A stretch of 64,000 nucleotides of DNA from Streptomyces sp. R21 (GCF_041051975.1 NZ_CP163435.1:8462501-8526500); one strand, 5' to 3'. Shown: positions 51,911 to 60,705, counted from the first letter of the stretch. The notes: generated from the sequence alone by a model not told the origin. A program made the numbers and translations.

Positions 51911-53134
51911 ATGAGCACACCCCGCAACGCAACCACCCCCGAGACCGCGACAGACAGACGCCCCGCCTCCTCGTTCGACGGCCGCCGCATCCGGGCCGCC
52001 GTCATCGGCGCGGGCGCCATCGCGCGCGGTTCCCACCTGCCCGCACTCGCCGCCCTCGCCGACGAGGGCGAGACGGAGATCGTCGCCGCGGTCGACATCG
52101 ACGGCGACGCGGTGAAGGCGCTCTGCGCGGACGCGGGCATCCCGCACGCGTACACCGACCTGGACCGCATGCTCGAGGAGCAGCGCCCCGACCTGGTCAC
52201 CATCTGCACCCCGCCCACCGTGCACCGCGCGCAGACCGTCGCCGCGCTGCGCGCCGGCGCCTGGGTGTGGTGCGAGAAGCCGCCGGTCCCGACGCTCGCC
52301 GACTTCGACGCCATCGAGGCGGAGGAGGGCCTGGGCGGCGGACCGTACGCGGCGATCGTCTTCCAGCACCGGTTCGGCTCGGGCGCCCGGCACGTGAAGC
52401 GACTGATCGCGGAGGAGGCCATGGGCCGGCCGCTCGTCGCGCACTGCCAGACCACCTGGTACCGCGACACCGCCTACTACGCCGTCCCCTGGCGCGGCCG
52501 CTGGCAGACGGAGGGCGGCGGGCCCGCCATGGGACACGGCATCCACCAGATGGATCTGCTCCTCGACCTGATGGGGCCGTGGAGCGAGGTGCGGGCCATG
52601 GCCGGGCGCCTGGTGCACGACGTGGAGACGGAGGACGTCTCGACGGCACTGGTGCGCTTCGGGAACGGGGCACTGGCCACCGTCGTCAACAGCGTCCTGA
52701 GCCCCGACGAGGTGAGCCGCATCCGCATCGACTGCGAACGCGCCACCGTCGAACTCACCCACCTCTACGGACACAGCAACGCGCACTGGCGCATCACTCC
52801 GGCGCCGGGCGTGCCGGAGGAGGACGTGGCGGCCTGGCGGGACTTCGGTGCGGATGTGCCGAGTTCGCACCTCGCGCAGTTGCGGGACCTGGTCGCGAGC
52901 ATGCGCGCGGGCGAGCGGCCGCGCAGCAGCGGCGCCGACGGGCGCACCAGCCTGGAGCTGATCACCGCCCTCTACAAGTCGGCGTTCACGGACACGACCG
53001 TGCATGCCGGGGACATCGGTCCGGGGGACTCGTACTACGACGCCCTGCACGGGGGCGCGCCGGGCTGGGCACCGGTCACGTCCGAGGTCGCCGGGCCGTC
53101 GGTGCCCGTCAGCGAGGGGGAGGTGCCGGCATGA
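51911..53134 (+). CDS. Gfo/Idh/MocA-family sugar-type oxidoreductase
   Basis: A 407-residue protein. Rossmann fold starts with RAAVIGAGAIARGSHLP; CTPPTVHRAQTVAAL, the WCEKPP (EKP) motif and GGGPAMGHGIHQMDLLLDLMG follow, the last with the conserved GxxxDxxxH-like arrangement. It should oxidise or reduce a sugar or sugar acid with NAD(P). It opens a three-gene operon with 4-nt overlaps. The 26-residue N-terminal extension is low-complexity; the ATG has no strong ribosome-binding site. Confidence 0.86.
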   Translation: MSTPRNATTPETATDRRPASSFDGRRIRAAVIGAGAIARGSHLPALAALADEGETEIVAAVDIDGDAVKALCADAGIPHAYTDLDRMLEEQRPDLVTICTPPTVHRAQTVAALRAGAWVWCEKPPVPTLADFDAIEAEEGLGGGPYAAIVFQHRFGSGARHVKRLIAEEAMGRPLVAHCQTTWYRDTAYYAVPWRGRWQTEGGGPAMGHGIHQMDLLLDLMGPWSEVRAMAGRLVHDVETEDVSTALVRFGNGALATVVNSVLSPDEVSRIRIDCERATVELTHLYGHSNAHWRITPAPGVPEEDVAAWRDFGADVPSSHLAQLRDLVASMRAGERPRSSGADGRTSLELITALYKSAFTDTTVHAGDIGPGDSYYDALHGGAPGWAPVTSEVAGPSVPVSEGEVPA

Positions 53135-54066
53135 CCGGTCGCGGGGGTCTGCGCGTCGTCCACACGCACGGCGAGCGCATCACGATCAGCGACGTCACCA
53201 CGGGCGTCGAGCTGCTGAGTTACGTCTACCGGCCGGAGGCCGCCTGGGAGGCTCCGAAGCCGTATCTGCACCCGCTGCGGACGCTCGCGGGCACCGCGGT
53301 CACGGACTACCGGCCCAACGACCACCGCTGGCACAAGGGCCTGCAGATGACGGTCTCGCACCTCTCGGGCCAGAACCTGTGGGGCGGCAACACATACGTT
53401 CATGGAGAGGGATATCTCGAACTCCCCGAGCGGGTCGGGTCGATGGCGCACATCGCCTTCGACGAGGTGGCCACGGCGGACGGCCGCGCGGTCATCGCCG
53501 AACGCCTCACCTGGCATCCGTACGACGGTGATCTGTGGGCCGAGGAGGAGCGCCGTATCGAGGTGCACGACGTCGATCCGGCCTCGGGTTCCTGGGCGTT
53601 GACCTGGACCACCGCCGTCACCAACCGGCGCGAGGAGCCGCTGCGCTTCGGCAGCCCGACCACCGCGGGACGCGAGATGGCGGGTTACACGGGCCTGTTC
53701 TGGCGTGGCCCGCGCGCCTTCCGGGACGGGCGGGTCATCGGACCCGACTCCGAGGGTCCCGAGTTGATGGGGCAACAGGCCCCGTGGCTCGCCTACTCGG
53801 GCGAGCACGACGGCGCCGACGGCCACGCCACGCTCGTCTTCGTGCATGCCCCCGAGAACGACCACGCCGGGGCGGCGGGCGCCCACCCGGCCCACTGGTT
53901 CGTGCGCAACGAACCGTTCGCCGCCGTCGCCCCCTCCCTCGCCTTCTTCGACGAACTGGAACTCGCCCCCGGCGAGACACTCACCCGCCGCTACCGCGTG
54001 GTCGTGGCGGAGGGTGCCTGGGAGCGCGAGGAGGTCGCCAAGTACCTGGAGGCGCACCCGTGGTGA
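53131..54066 (+). CDS. DUF6807 (PmoA-like) family protein
   Basis: A 311-residue beta-rich protein of the DUF6807 family, often called PmoA-like although unrelated to methane oxygenase. Motifs are RPYLHPLRTLAG-type (KPYLHPLRTLAG), NDHRWHKGLQM, LWGGNTY and FGSPTTAGREMAGYTGLFWRG. Conserved H, D and W residues in the HPLRT/DHRWH region suggest a sugar-binding or enzymatic site. In other actinobacteria it pairs with Gfo/Idh genes. The ATG overlaps the previous stop (ATGA). Confidence 0.84.
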   Translation: MTGRGGLRVVHTHGERITISDVTTGVELLSYVYRPEAAWEAPKPYLHPLRTLAGTAVTDYRPNDHRWHKGLQMTVSHLSGQNLWGGNTYVHGEGYLELPERVGSMAHIAFDEVATADGRAVIAERLTWHPYDGDLWAEEERRIEVHDVDPASGSWALTWTTAVTNRREEPLRFGSPTTAGREMAGYTGLFWRGPRAFRDGRVIGPDSEGPELMGQQAPWLAYSGEHDGADGHATLVFVHAPENDHAGAAGAHPAHWFVRNEPFAAVAPSLAFFDELELAPGETLTRRYRVVVAEGAWEREEVAKYLEAHPW

Positions 54067-54821
54067 GCCCGCGCGCGGGAACGGACGCGCAGGGCGGCGC
54101 CGACGCGCGCCCCGGTTTCGCCGGGCTGCCGGGCGCCGTGGCCGTGTCGCACCTGTCCGTCTACGACTGGCCCGCGGCGGACGGCGTCTGCGGGGGAACT
54201 CCCCATATGCACCTGACCTGTTCGGAGGCGTACGTCGTCACCGGCGGGCGTGGGGCGGTGCAGACGCTGACCGCCGCCGGGTACGAGGTCACGCCGCTCG
54301 CGCCCGGCACGGTCGCCTGGTTCACGCCCGGCACCATCCACCGACTGGTCAACGAGGACGACCTGCGCATCACGGTCCTCATGCAGAACAACGGACTGCC
54401 GGAGGCGGGCGACGCCGTGCTCACACTGCCGCCGTGGTATCTGACCGACCCCGAGACGTACGCGAGCGCCACGGTCATCCCGGCGGACGCGCCCGAGGCG
54501 GAGCGCGAGCGGATCGCACGCGCCCGGCGCGACCTCGCCCTGGAGGGCTACCGCGCGCTTCGCGAGGCCGAGGGACCCGAGCCGCTCGCCGCGTTCCACC
54601 GGGCCGCGGCCGCGCTGGTACGACCCCGGCTCGCCGACTGGCGTGAGCGCTGGCACCGCGGCGCCGAGGCCGCCGCCGCTGCCACCGGCGAGCAGCTCGA
54701 CCGCCTGGAGCGCGGCGACACATCCCACCTCGCCGACGCCGCCGTACGAGCCGAACAGCCGTCCGCGTACGGCCGGTTCGGGATGTGCGGACGGCTCGAC
54801 GTCTACGACGGGACCGTCTGA
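54063..54821 (+). CDS. Cupin-domain protein, end of the sugar-type operon
   Basis: A 252-residue protein. Residues about 20-120 form a cupin barrel (CGGTPHMHLTCSEAYVVTGGRGAVQTL, PGTVAWFTPGTIHRLVNEDD), with H, H, E and H at metal-ligand positions. The C-terminal half is helical and specific to this family. It may be an isomerase or dioxygenase-like enzyme acting after the oxidoreductase. The GTG overlaps the previous stop (GTGA). Confidence 0.8.
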   Translation: MSPRAGTDAQGGADARPGFAGLPGAVAVSHLSVYDWPAADGVCGGTPHMHLTCSEAYVVTGGRGAVQTLTAAGYEVTPLAPGTVAWFTPGTIHRLVNEDDLRITVLMQNNGLPEAGDAVLTLPPWYLTDPETYASATVIPADAPEAERERIARARRDLALEGYRALREAEGPEPLAAFHRAAAALVRPRLADWRERWHRGAEAAAAATGEQLDRLERGDTSHLADAAVRAEQPSAYGRFGMCGRLDVYDGTV

Positions 54822-54835
54822 CGCCTGTCGGCCAT

Positions 54836-54867
54836 GGGCCCGTTCCCGCTCAGGCGGGGACGGGCCC
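54836..54867. terminator. Bidirectional hairpin between the cupin and HxlR genes
   Basis: GGGCCCGTTCCCGC pairs with GCGGGGACGGGCCC (one G-T pair) around a TCAG loop. It lies just after the cupin stop and overlaps the last codons of the convergent HxlR gene. Confidence 0.7.
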
Positions 54868-55311
54868 TGTCGCCGTCCACCCCGGTGACTGCGGGTGGGC
54901 CGTCAGGTCGTGGTGTTCGACCTCTTGGCCGCATTCTCGGCAGGTGATCTGCGGGACCAGTTCGTGTCCGCAGATGTGTTCCAGGACCATCGGGCGGAAG
55001 TCGCCCTCCTGGAGATGCCGGTCGCCCCAGGCCATCAGCGTGAGCAGCACCGGCTCCAGCTCCAGGCCGGCCCGGGTGGGCCGGTACTCGTAGCGCGTGG
55101 GGCGCTCGCTGTACTCGACCTTCTCCAGGATGCCGGCCTCGACAAGCCGTTTCAGACGGGCGGTCAGTACATCGCGCGGGGCGCCGATGTTGCGTACCAG
55201 CTGGTCGAAGCGGGTGGCGCCGAGCGTCACCTCGCGCAGCACCAGCAGGGAGTACTTCTCGCCGACGAGGGCGAGCGTGGCGGCGATCGAGCAGGGTCGG
55301 GCGTCCTTCAT
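54850..55311 (-). CDS. HxlR-family regulator with a C-terminal zinc-ribbon-like tail
   Basis: A 153-residue HxlR protein. The winged helix is typical (CSIAATLALVGEKYSLLVLREV, RFDQLVRNIGAPRDVLTARLKRL). The tail carries CGHELVPQITCRECGQEVEHHD, a CxxC plus outlying Cys/His pattern likely to hold zinc. It reads divergently from the thiolase gene, and three related inverted repeats lie in the shared region, so it probably represses the thiolase and itself. ATG at 55311. Confidence 0.85.
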   Translation of the reverse strand: MKDARPCSIAATLALVGEKYSLLVLREVTLGATRFDQLVRNIGAPRDVLTARLKRLVEAGILEKVEYSERPTRYEYRPTRAGLELEPVLLTLMAWGDRHLQEGDFRPMVLEHICGHELVPQITCRECGQEVEHHDLTAHPQSPGWTATGPVPA

Positions 55312-55331
55312 GAGATCAGTCTAGGGGGTGG

Positions 55332-55412
55332 GTTGGTTGTTCCAACTCGCCATGTTACTCTCGGGTCACTTGGAGGGTTTGAATTCCAAACTTATGAGTT
55401 TGCAATCCAAAC
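55332..55412. promoter_or_regulatory. Three related operator sites between HxlR and thiolase genes
   Basis: GTTTGAATTCCAAAC (55377-55391) and GTTTGCAATCCAAAC (55398-55412) are 15-bp sites 21 bp apart, two helical turns. GTTGGTTGTTCCAAC (55332-55346) near the regulator start is a weaker relative. Each is a palindrome with GTTTG/CAAAC or GTTGG/CCAAC arms, as expected for a dimeric winged-helix repressor. Confidence 0.8.
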
Positions 55413-55458
55413 TCGATCAATCGTTGAACTGGACCTGCACGGACCTGAGAGGCATCCC

Positions 55459-56628
55459 ATGCGTGACGCTGTGATCGTCGAAGCCGTACGCACCCCCATC
55501 GGCAAGGGCAAGCCGAACGGCGCCCTCGCCCATGTCCACCCCGTGGAACTCCTCGCCCACACCCTGCGCACCCTCGTCGAGCGCTCCGGCGTCGACCCGG
55601 CGCTCATCGACGACGTCATCGGCGGCACCGTCGACCAGGTCGGCGAGCAGGCCATGAACACCACTCGGTACGCCGTGCTGTCGGCGGGCTTCCCCGACAC
55701 GGTGCCCGCGACCACGGTGGACCGGCAGTGCGGATCCTCCCAGCAGGCCGTGCACTTCGCGGCGCAGGGCGTCCAGTCAGGCGCGTACGACATCGTCGTG
55801 GCCTGCGGTGTGGAGTCGATGAGCCGCGTGCCGATGTGGTCGAACGTGCCCGCGGGCAAGGACCCGTTCGGGCCGGGGGTCGCCGAGCGCTACCCGGAGG
55901 GCCTGGTGCCGCAGGGCATCAGCGCCGAGCTCATCGCCGCCAAGTGGGGCATCTCCCGCGAGCGGATGGACGCCTTCGCGGTCGGTTCGCACCAGAAGGC
56001 GGCCGCGGCCTGGGACAAGGGCCTGTTCGACGCCGAGGTCGCTCCCCTGGAGGGTGTGACGCGCGACGAGAGCGTCCGTCCCGCCAGTACCACCGAGATA
56101 CTCGCCGGACTCAAGCCCGCCTACTACGACCCGGCCTTCGGCGAGCGGTTCCCGCAGATCGACTGGTCCGTCACGGCGGGCAACGCGAGCCCCACCAACG
56201 ACGGCGCGTCGGCCGTGCTCATCATGGCGAGCGAGACGGCGGACCGTCTCGGCCTGCGCCCGATCGCCCGGCTGCACAGTTTCGCCGTCACCGGCTCCGA
56301 CCCCGTGCTCATGCTGACCGGAGTCATCCCGGCCACGGAGAAGGTGCTCCGCAAGGCGGGCCTCACCATCGACGACATCGACCTCTTCGAGGTGAACGAG
56401 GCGTTCTCCAGCGTGGTCCTCGCCTGGCAGCAGGAGACCGGCGCCGACCTCGCCAAGGTCAACGTGCACGGCGGCGCGATCGCCATCGGCCACCCGCTCG
56501 GCGCCAGCGGCACCCGGCTGACCACCACACTCGTCCACGCCATGCGCGCCCGAGGCGCCCGCTACGCCCTCCAGACGATGTGCGAGGCGGGCGGACTGGC
56601 CAACGCGATGGTGCTCGAAGCGGTTTAG
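55459..56628 (+). CDS. Acetyl-CoA C-acyltransferase (thiolase)
   Basis: A 389-residue thiolase that cleaves or forms 3-oxoacyl-CoA. The nucleophile cysteine is in VDRQCGSSQQAVHFA, the GHPLGASG motif supplies the histidine and the second cysteine is in MCEAGGLANAM; NEAFSS is also present. Length matches FadA-type degradative thiolases. Transcription is probably repressed by the divergent HxlR protein, so the natural inducer is likely a fatty or aromatic acid derivative; that is inference. Confidence 0.93.
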   Translation: MRDAVIVEAVRTPIGKGKPNGALAHVHPVELLAHTLRTLVERSGVDPALIDDVIGGTVDQVGEQAMNTTRYAVLSAGFPDTVPATTVDRQCGSSQQAVHFAAQGVQSGAYDIVVACGVESMSRVPMWSNVPAGKDPFGPGVAERYPEGLVPQGISAELIAAKWGISRERMDAFAVGSHQKAAAAWDKGLFDAEVAPLEGVTRDESVRPASTTEILAGLKPAYYDPAFGERFPQIDWSVTAGNASPTNDGASAVLIMASETADRLGLRPIARLHSFAVTGSDPVLMLTGVIPATEKVLRKAGLTIDDIDLFEVNEAFSSVVLAWQQETGADLAKVNVHGGAIAIGHPLGASGTRLTTTLVHAMRARGARYALQTMCEAGGLANAMVLEAV

Positions 56629-56695
56629 GACGCGAAAGGGTTCAGGACGCGAAGCCGGTCGGGGCCGGCAGCGGTTCAGGACGCGTACGGCCGGC

Positions 56696-57475
56696 TCAGT
56701 GGCCGCGCAGGTGGTGGCGCTTCCGCCAGGCCACCACCGCGCCGATCAGGGCCGGCAGCGCGATGAACCCCATCGCGATCAGGAAGGCGGGCGACGTCGG
56801 CGCCGAGGCCCGGGCGCCGGCGACGGCGTACGCGGCCGTGTTCGGGATCGAGCCCAGTGCCGTGGCCAGAAGGAACGGCAGCCAGCCCATGCGGGAGACG
56901 GCCGCGCAGTAGTTGGCCGCCCAGAAGGGCACGCCCGGGAACAGGCGGGCCACCATCATCGAGCGGAAGCCGTGCCGGCTGAGCTGCCCGTCCGCGGCCT
57001 TCAGCCAGCGGCCGCGGAGCAAGGGCCGCAGCGCGTCCTGCCCGAGGATGCGGCCGAGCCCGAAGGCGACGCCCGCCCCGAGCACCGTGCCCGCGAGCGC
57101 GGTGCCGAGGCCCGCCTGGGAGCCGAAGAGGGCGCCCGCCGCCAGGTTGAGGAGCGGCCGGGGCACGAACGCGACCGTGCACAGCCCGTACGCCACCGCG
57201 AACACCGCGGCGGCCGCGGCGCCGCCGAGCTCGGGTGGCCAGCCGTCGGAGAGCACTCGCTGCGGATGGAACAGCAGCACGCCGGACGCGGCCGCCGCGA
57301 GCAGCACCACGAGCAGCGACAGTCTCGACCAGGGCGAGAGCAGGACTCTGGTGCAGCGGGCGGTCAGGCCCGTGGGCGTGGCGAGGGCGAACTCCGCGAC
57401 GGCGGCGAGCTCCGTGGCGGTGGCCGGGGGGACGGCCGTGGCGGTGCCCCCAGAGCGGGTGGTGGCATCGAGCAT
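56696..57475 (-). CDS. TVP38/TMEM64 (DedA-like) membrane protein
   Basis: A 259-residue membrane protein with five to six hydrophobic segments. The family core is clear: FVPRPLLNLAAGALFG, AGTVLGAGVAFGLGRILGQD and VARLFPGVPFWAANYCAAVSRM (the conserved F/RxxPxxP-type region). TVP38/DedA proteins act in lipid or lipid-carrier movement across the membrane; the exact substrate here is unknown. ATG at 57475. It converges with the thiolase gene. Confidence 0.86.
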   Translation of the reverse strand: MLDATTRSGGTATAVPPATATELAAVAEFALATPTGLTARCTRVLLSPWSRLSLLVVLLAAAASGVLLFHPQRVLSDGWPPELGGAAAAAVFAVAYGLCTVAFVPRPLLNLAAGALFGSQAGLGTALAGTVLGAGVAFGLGRILGQDALRPLLRGRWLKAADGQLSRHGFRSMMVARLFPGVPFWAANYCAAVSRMGWLPFLLATALGSIPNTAAYAVAGARASAPTSPAFLIAMGFIALPALIGAVVAWRKRHHLRGH

Positions 57476-57524
57476 CCGGTGACACTAACCGACCAATGTG
57501 TGTGGGCGCCGTATGGTTCGTCTC

Positions 57525-58259
57525 ATGGGCGTCACAGCTTCCGGAACGTCGGATGTTCGGTTCGAGGTGCCGGACAGCACCCTCGCGGACACTCTGCTGG
57601 AGCGACTCACCGTCACGTACGCCGCGGCGGCCGATCCGCAGCGGGCCGTGTCGATGCGCGCGTACATGAAGGACATCGCGCCCTTCCTCGGCCTGACGAC
57701 ACCCGAGCGCCGTGCCCTGTCGCGCACCGTCGTGGACGGCACGCCCCGCCCCGACGAAGCCGACTGCACGGCGCTCGCGGTGCGCTGCTGGCAGCTGCCC
57801 GAGCGCGAGTACCAGTACTTCGCCGTCGACTATCTGCGCCGCCATGTGAAGCGGCTGACGTCCGGGTTCCTCCCGGTGGCACACCATCTCGTCGCCACGG
57901 TCTCCTGGTGGGACACCGTCGACCTGCTCGCCTCCCACGTAGTGGGAGGCCTGGTGGCCGCCGATCCCGCCCTGAAGGCCGACATGGACGCGTGGATCGA
58001 GGACGACGACCTGTGGGTGGCCCGCACCGCCCTGCTCCACCAGCTGCGCCACAAGGAGGCGACGGACACCGAACGGCTCTTCGCGTACTGCCTGCGGCAG
58101 TCCGGACACCCCGACTTCTTCATCCGCAAGGCGGTCGGCTGGTGCCTGCGCGAGTACGCGAAGACGGACCCCGAGGCCGTACGCGCCTTCGTCACCCAGG
58201 AGCGGGGGCGCCTCGCGCCTCTGTCGGTGCGCGAGGCCCTCAAGAACATCGGCCCCTGA
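57525..58259 (+). CDS. DNA alkylation repair (HEAT-like) protein, AlkD-type
   Basis: A 244-residue all-helical protein of the AlkC/AlkD HEAT-like glycosylase superfamily: RAYMKDIAPFLGL, WQLPEREYQYFAVDYLRRHVK, VSWWDTVDLLASHVVG and HPDFFIRKAVGWCLREYAK. The conserved Trp, Asp and Arg of the lesion-binding groove (SWWDTVD, FIRKAVGWCLR) are present, so glycosylase activity on alkylated bases is plausible. TATGGT lies exactly 7 nt before the ATG at 57525 with no ribosome-binding site, suggesting a leaderless mRNA; ATG at 57513 and GTG at 57498 are alternatives. Confidence 0.88.
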   Translation: MGVTASGTSDVRFEVPDSTLADTLLERLTVTYAAAADPQRAVSMRAYMKDIAPFLGLTTPERRALSRTVVDGTPRPDEADCTALAVRCWQLPEREYQYFAVDYLRRHVKRLTSGFLPVAHHLVATVSWWDTVDLLASHVVGGLVAADPALKADMDAWIEDDDLWVARTALLHQLRHKEATDTERLFAYCLRQSGHPDFFIRKAVGWCLREYAKTDPEAVRAFVTQERGRLAPLSVREALKNIGP

Positions 58260-58345
58260 AGCACCGGAAGAAACCCCCGCAACGCCCGACTCGGCGGCGC
58301 GAAAAACCATTCGACGTGGCCAGACGCGTCGGCGATGATCGCCTC

Positions 58346-58447
58346 ATGTTCCGGTACGCCTTCCTCCTCGCAGCATCCGCAGTCGCGGATGCGCCGAAGG
58401 CTGCCGTCCCGATCATCGCGGCCGCTGTCGACGGCGCCCGAAGCTGA
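58346..58447 (+). CDS. Possible 33-residue membrane peptide
   Basis: ATG at 58346 opens a 33-codon frame encoding a peptide with a hydrophobic N-terminal half (FRYAFLLAASAVA) and an Ala/Ile-rich second half. GATGAT lies 6 nt before the ATG with TTCGAC 18 bp further up, compatible with leaderless transcription. Codon third positions are G/C-rich. It stops 136 nt before the EF-Tu gene. It may be a small peptide or chance. Confidence 0.4.
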   Translation: MFRYAFLLAASAVADAPKAAVPIIAAAVDGARS

Positions 58448-58583
58448 CCCTTCCCGGATCGTCCGGCGGACCCCGCAGGGGGAGGGTCGGCAAGTCCTTG
58501 GGGTCCCCGTCCCGGCCGCTCCGCGCCGGGGCCATCACTCAGTCACAGTTCCGCTGACACTGAAGAGGCTTCGAGGTACAGCC

Positions 58584-59753
58584 ATGCCCAAGACGGCTTA
58601 CGTGCGCACCAAGCCGCACCTGAACATCGGCACCATGGGTCATGTCGACCACGGCAAGACCACCCTGACCGCCGCCATCACCAAGGTCCTCGCCGAGCGC
58701 GGCTCCGGCACGTTCGTCCCGTTCGACCGCATCGACCGCGCCCCGGAGGAGGCCGCCCGCGGCATCACCATCAACATCTCGCACGTCGAGTACGAGACCG
58801 ACACCCGGCACTACGCGCACGTGGACATGCCGGGCCACGCCGACTACGTGAAGAACATGGTCACGGGCGCGGCCCAGCTCGACGGGGCGATCCTCGTCGT
58901 CTCCGCGCTCGACGGGATCATGCCGCAGACCGCCGAGCACGTGCTGCTCGCCCGCCAGGTGGGCGTCGACCACATCGTCGTCGCCCTCAACAAGGCCGAC
59001 GCGGGCGACGAGGAGCTGGCCGACCTCGTCGAGCTGGAGGTCCGTGAGCTGCTCACCGCGCACGGCTACGGGGGCGACTCCGTACCGGTCGTACGGGTCT
59101 CGGGGCTCAAGGCGCTGGAGGGCGACCCCCGTTGGACGGCGGCGATCGACGCGCTGCTGGACGCGGTGGACACGTACGTACCGATGCCGGAGCGGTATCT
59201 GGACGCGCCGTTCCTGTTGCCGGTCGAGAACGTGCTCACGATCACCGGCCGCGGGACGGTGGTCACGGGTGCCGTCGAGCGCGGCACGATCCGGGTCGGC
59301 GACCGCGTCGAAGTGCTCGGCGCCGACGTCGACACGGTCGTCACCGGCCTGGAGACCTTCGGCAAGCCGATGGACGAGGCGCAGGCCGGGGACAACGTGG
59401 CGCTGCTGCTGCGCGGCGTGCCCCGCGACGCGGTGCGGCGCGGGCACATCGTCGCGGCGCCCGGCAGTGTCGTGCCGAGCCGCCGGTTCTCCGCGCAGGT
59501 CTATGTCCTGTCGACCCGCGAGGGGGGCCGTTCGACACCGGTCTCCACCGGGTACCGGCCGCAGTTCTACATCCGCACGGCGGACGTGGTCGGCGACGTC
59601 GACCTCGGCGAGACGGCGGTCGCCCGCCCCGGCGACACCGTCACGATGACGGTGGAGCTCGGCCGCGACGTGCCACTGGAGGCCGGCCTCGGCTTCGCGA
59701 TCCGCGAGGGCGGGCGCACGGTCGGCGCGGGGACGGTCACGGCCGTCGGCTGA
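58584..59753 (+). CDS. tuf3: Elongation factor Tu paralogue (EF-Tu3 type)
   Basis: A 389-residue complete EF-Tu with all GTPase motifs: GHVDHGKT (19-26), RGITI, DMPGHA (81-86), NKAD (136-139) and SGLK. It carries all three domains but differs clearly from housekeeping Streptomyces EF-Tu: both conserved cysteines (DCPG and NKCD positions) are replaced by Met82 and Ala138, and the protein has no cysteine at all. S. coelicolor has a divergent tuf3 (SCO1321) reported to be induced during amino-acid starvation. GAGG lies about 9 nt before the ATG. Confidence 0.93.
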   Translation: MPKTAYVRTKPHLNIGTMGHVDHGKTTLTAAITKVLAERGSGTFVPFDRIDRAPEEAARGITINISHVEYETDTRHYAHVDMPGHADYVKNMVTGAAQLDGAILVVSALDGIMPQTAEHVLLARQVGVDHIVVALNKADAGDEELADLVELEVRELLTAHGYGGDSVPVVRVSGLKALEGDPRWTAAIDALLDAVDTYVPMPERYLDAPFLLPVENVLTITGRGTVVTGAVERGTIRVGDRVEVLGADVDTVVTGLETFGKPMDEAQAGDNVALLLRGVPRDAVRRGHIVAAPGSVVPSRRFSAQVYVLSTREGGRSTPVSTGYRPQFYIRTADVVGDVDLGETAVARPGDTVTMTVELGRDVPLEAGLGFAIREGGRTVGAGTVTAVG

Positions 59754-59764
59754 CGGCTTGAGGG

Positions 59765-59815
59765 GGTGTGGGGGACCGCGGGACGGCTGTGGCCGTTCGC
59801 GCGGTCCCCCACACC
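59765..59815 (+). terminator. Terminator of tuf3
   Basis: A perfect 16-bp stem GGTGTGGGGGACCGCG/CGCGGTCCCCCACACC encloses a 19-nt loop, 11 nt after the stop. Confidence 0.88.
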
Positions 59816-59859
59816 TGTGCGAGGCGACCGGTGTCCCGCCGTACCCCCACAATGGACAG

Positions 59860-60705
59860 GTGGACGAGCCGATACCCGTGACACGGGCCGTGGATCACGG
59901 GACCGCCAAGCTGATGCCGGACGTCGACCGGAAGCGGGCGTGGCTGCTCACGGTCGACGGGGCACCGCAGTCGTACGTCGACCTGGACGCGCCGACACAT
60001 CTGGAGTTCGAGTACGCGCGGCGGCTCGGGCATGTGCTGGACACCGTCGCCGAGCCGGGGCGGGCGCTGGACGTGCTGCACCTCGGCGGGGGCGCGCTCA
60101 CGCTGCCCCGCTATGTCGCCGCGACGCGGCCCGGCTCGCGGCAGGACGTCGTCGAGGCCGACCGCGGGCTGCTCGCCCTCGTCACCGAGCACCTGCCCGT
60201 GCCGGACGACGCGGGCATCACGCTGCACGCCGCGGACGCCCGTACTTGGCTGGAAGCGGCCCCCGCGGACTGCGCCGACATCCTGATCGCGGACGTCTTC
60301 GGCGGCTCACGCGTCCCGGCGCACCTGACCACCGTGGCGTACGCGGCCGCCGCCGAGCGTGCCCTGCGCGCCGATGGTGTCTACCTGGCCAACCTCGCCG
60401 ACGCCGCGCCCTTCGCCTTCCTGCGCTCCCAACTCGCCACGTTCTCCGCGGTGTTCGAGGAGCTCGCCGTCATCGCCGAACCGGGCGTGCTGCGCGGTCG
60501 GCGCTTCGGCAACGCGGTGCTGCTGGCCTCCCACCGCCCGCTCGACACGGCCGTGCTGGCTCGCCGTACGGCCTCCGACGCCTTCCCCGCACGCGTCGAA
60601 CACGGCGCCGCGCTGCGGGAGTTCATCGGCGCCGCGCAACCCGTGCACGACGTGGACGCGGTCCCCTCACCCGAGCCCCCCGACGGCTCCTTCACCATCG
60701 GCTGA
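59860..60705 (+). CDS. Spermidine synthase-fold methyltransferase-like protein
   Basis: A 281-residue protein of the spermidine-synthase superfamily with a Rossmann core: DVLHLGGGALTLPRYVAATRP, the acidic VVEADRGLLALV, ADILIADVFGGSRVP and VYLANLADAAP. In many actinobacteria such soluble proteins lack the N-terminal domain of true spermidine synthases, so the reaction is uncertain. GTG at 59860 is likely because family-like sequence starts there. The last 39 bp overlap the MFS gene on the other strand. Confidence 0.8.
   Translation: MDEPIPVTRAVDHGTAKLMPDVDRKRAWLLTVDGAPQSYVDLDAPTHLEFEYARRLGHVLDTVAEPGRALDVLHLGGGALTLPRYVAATRPGSRQDVVEADRGLLALVTEHLPVPDDAGITLHAADARTWLEAAPADCADILIADVFGGSRVPAHLTTVAYAAAAERALRADGVYLANLADAAPFAFLRSQLATFSAVFEELAVIAEPGVLRGRRFGNAVLLASHRPLDTAVLARRTASDAFPARVEHGAALREFIGAAQPVHDVDAVPSPEPPDGSFTIG

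Noticed and set aside
58260..58583. Ribosomal or stringent-type leader control before tuf3
   Set aside because: I saw GC-rich hairpins but no recognisable riboswitch or leader motif.
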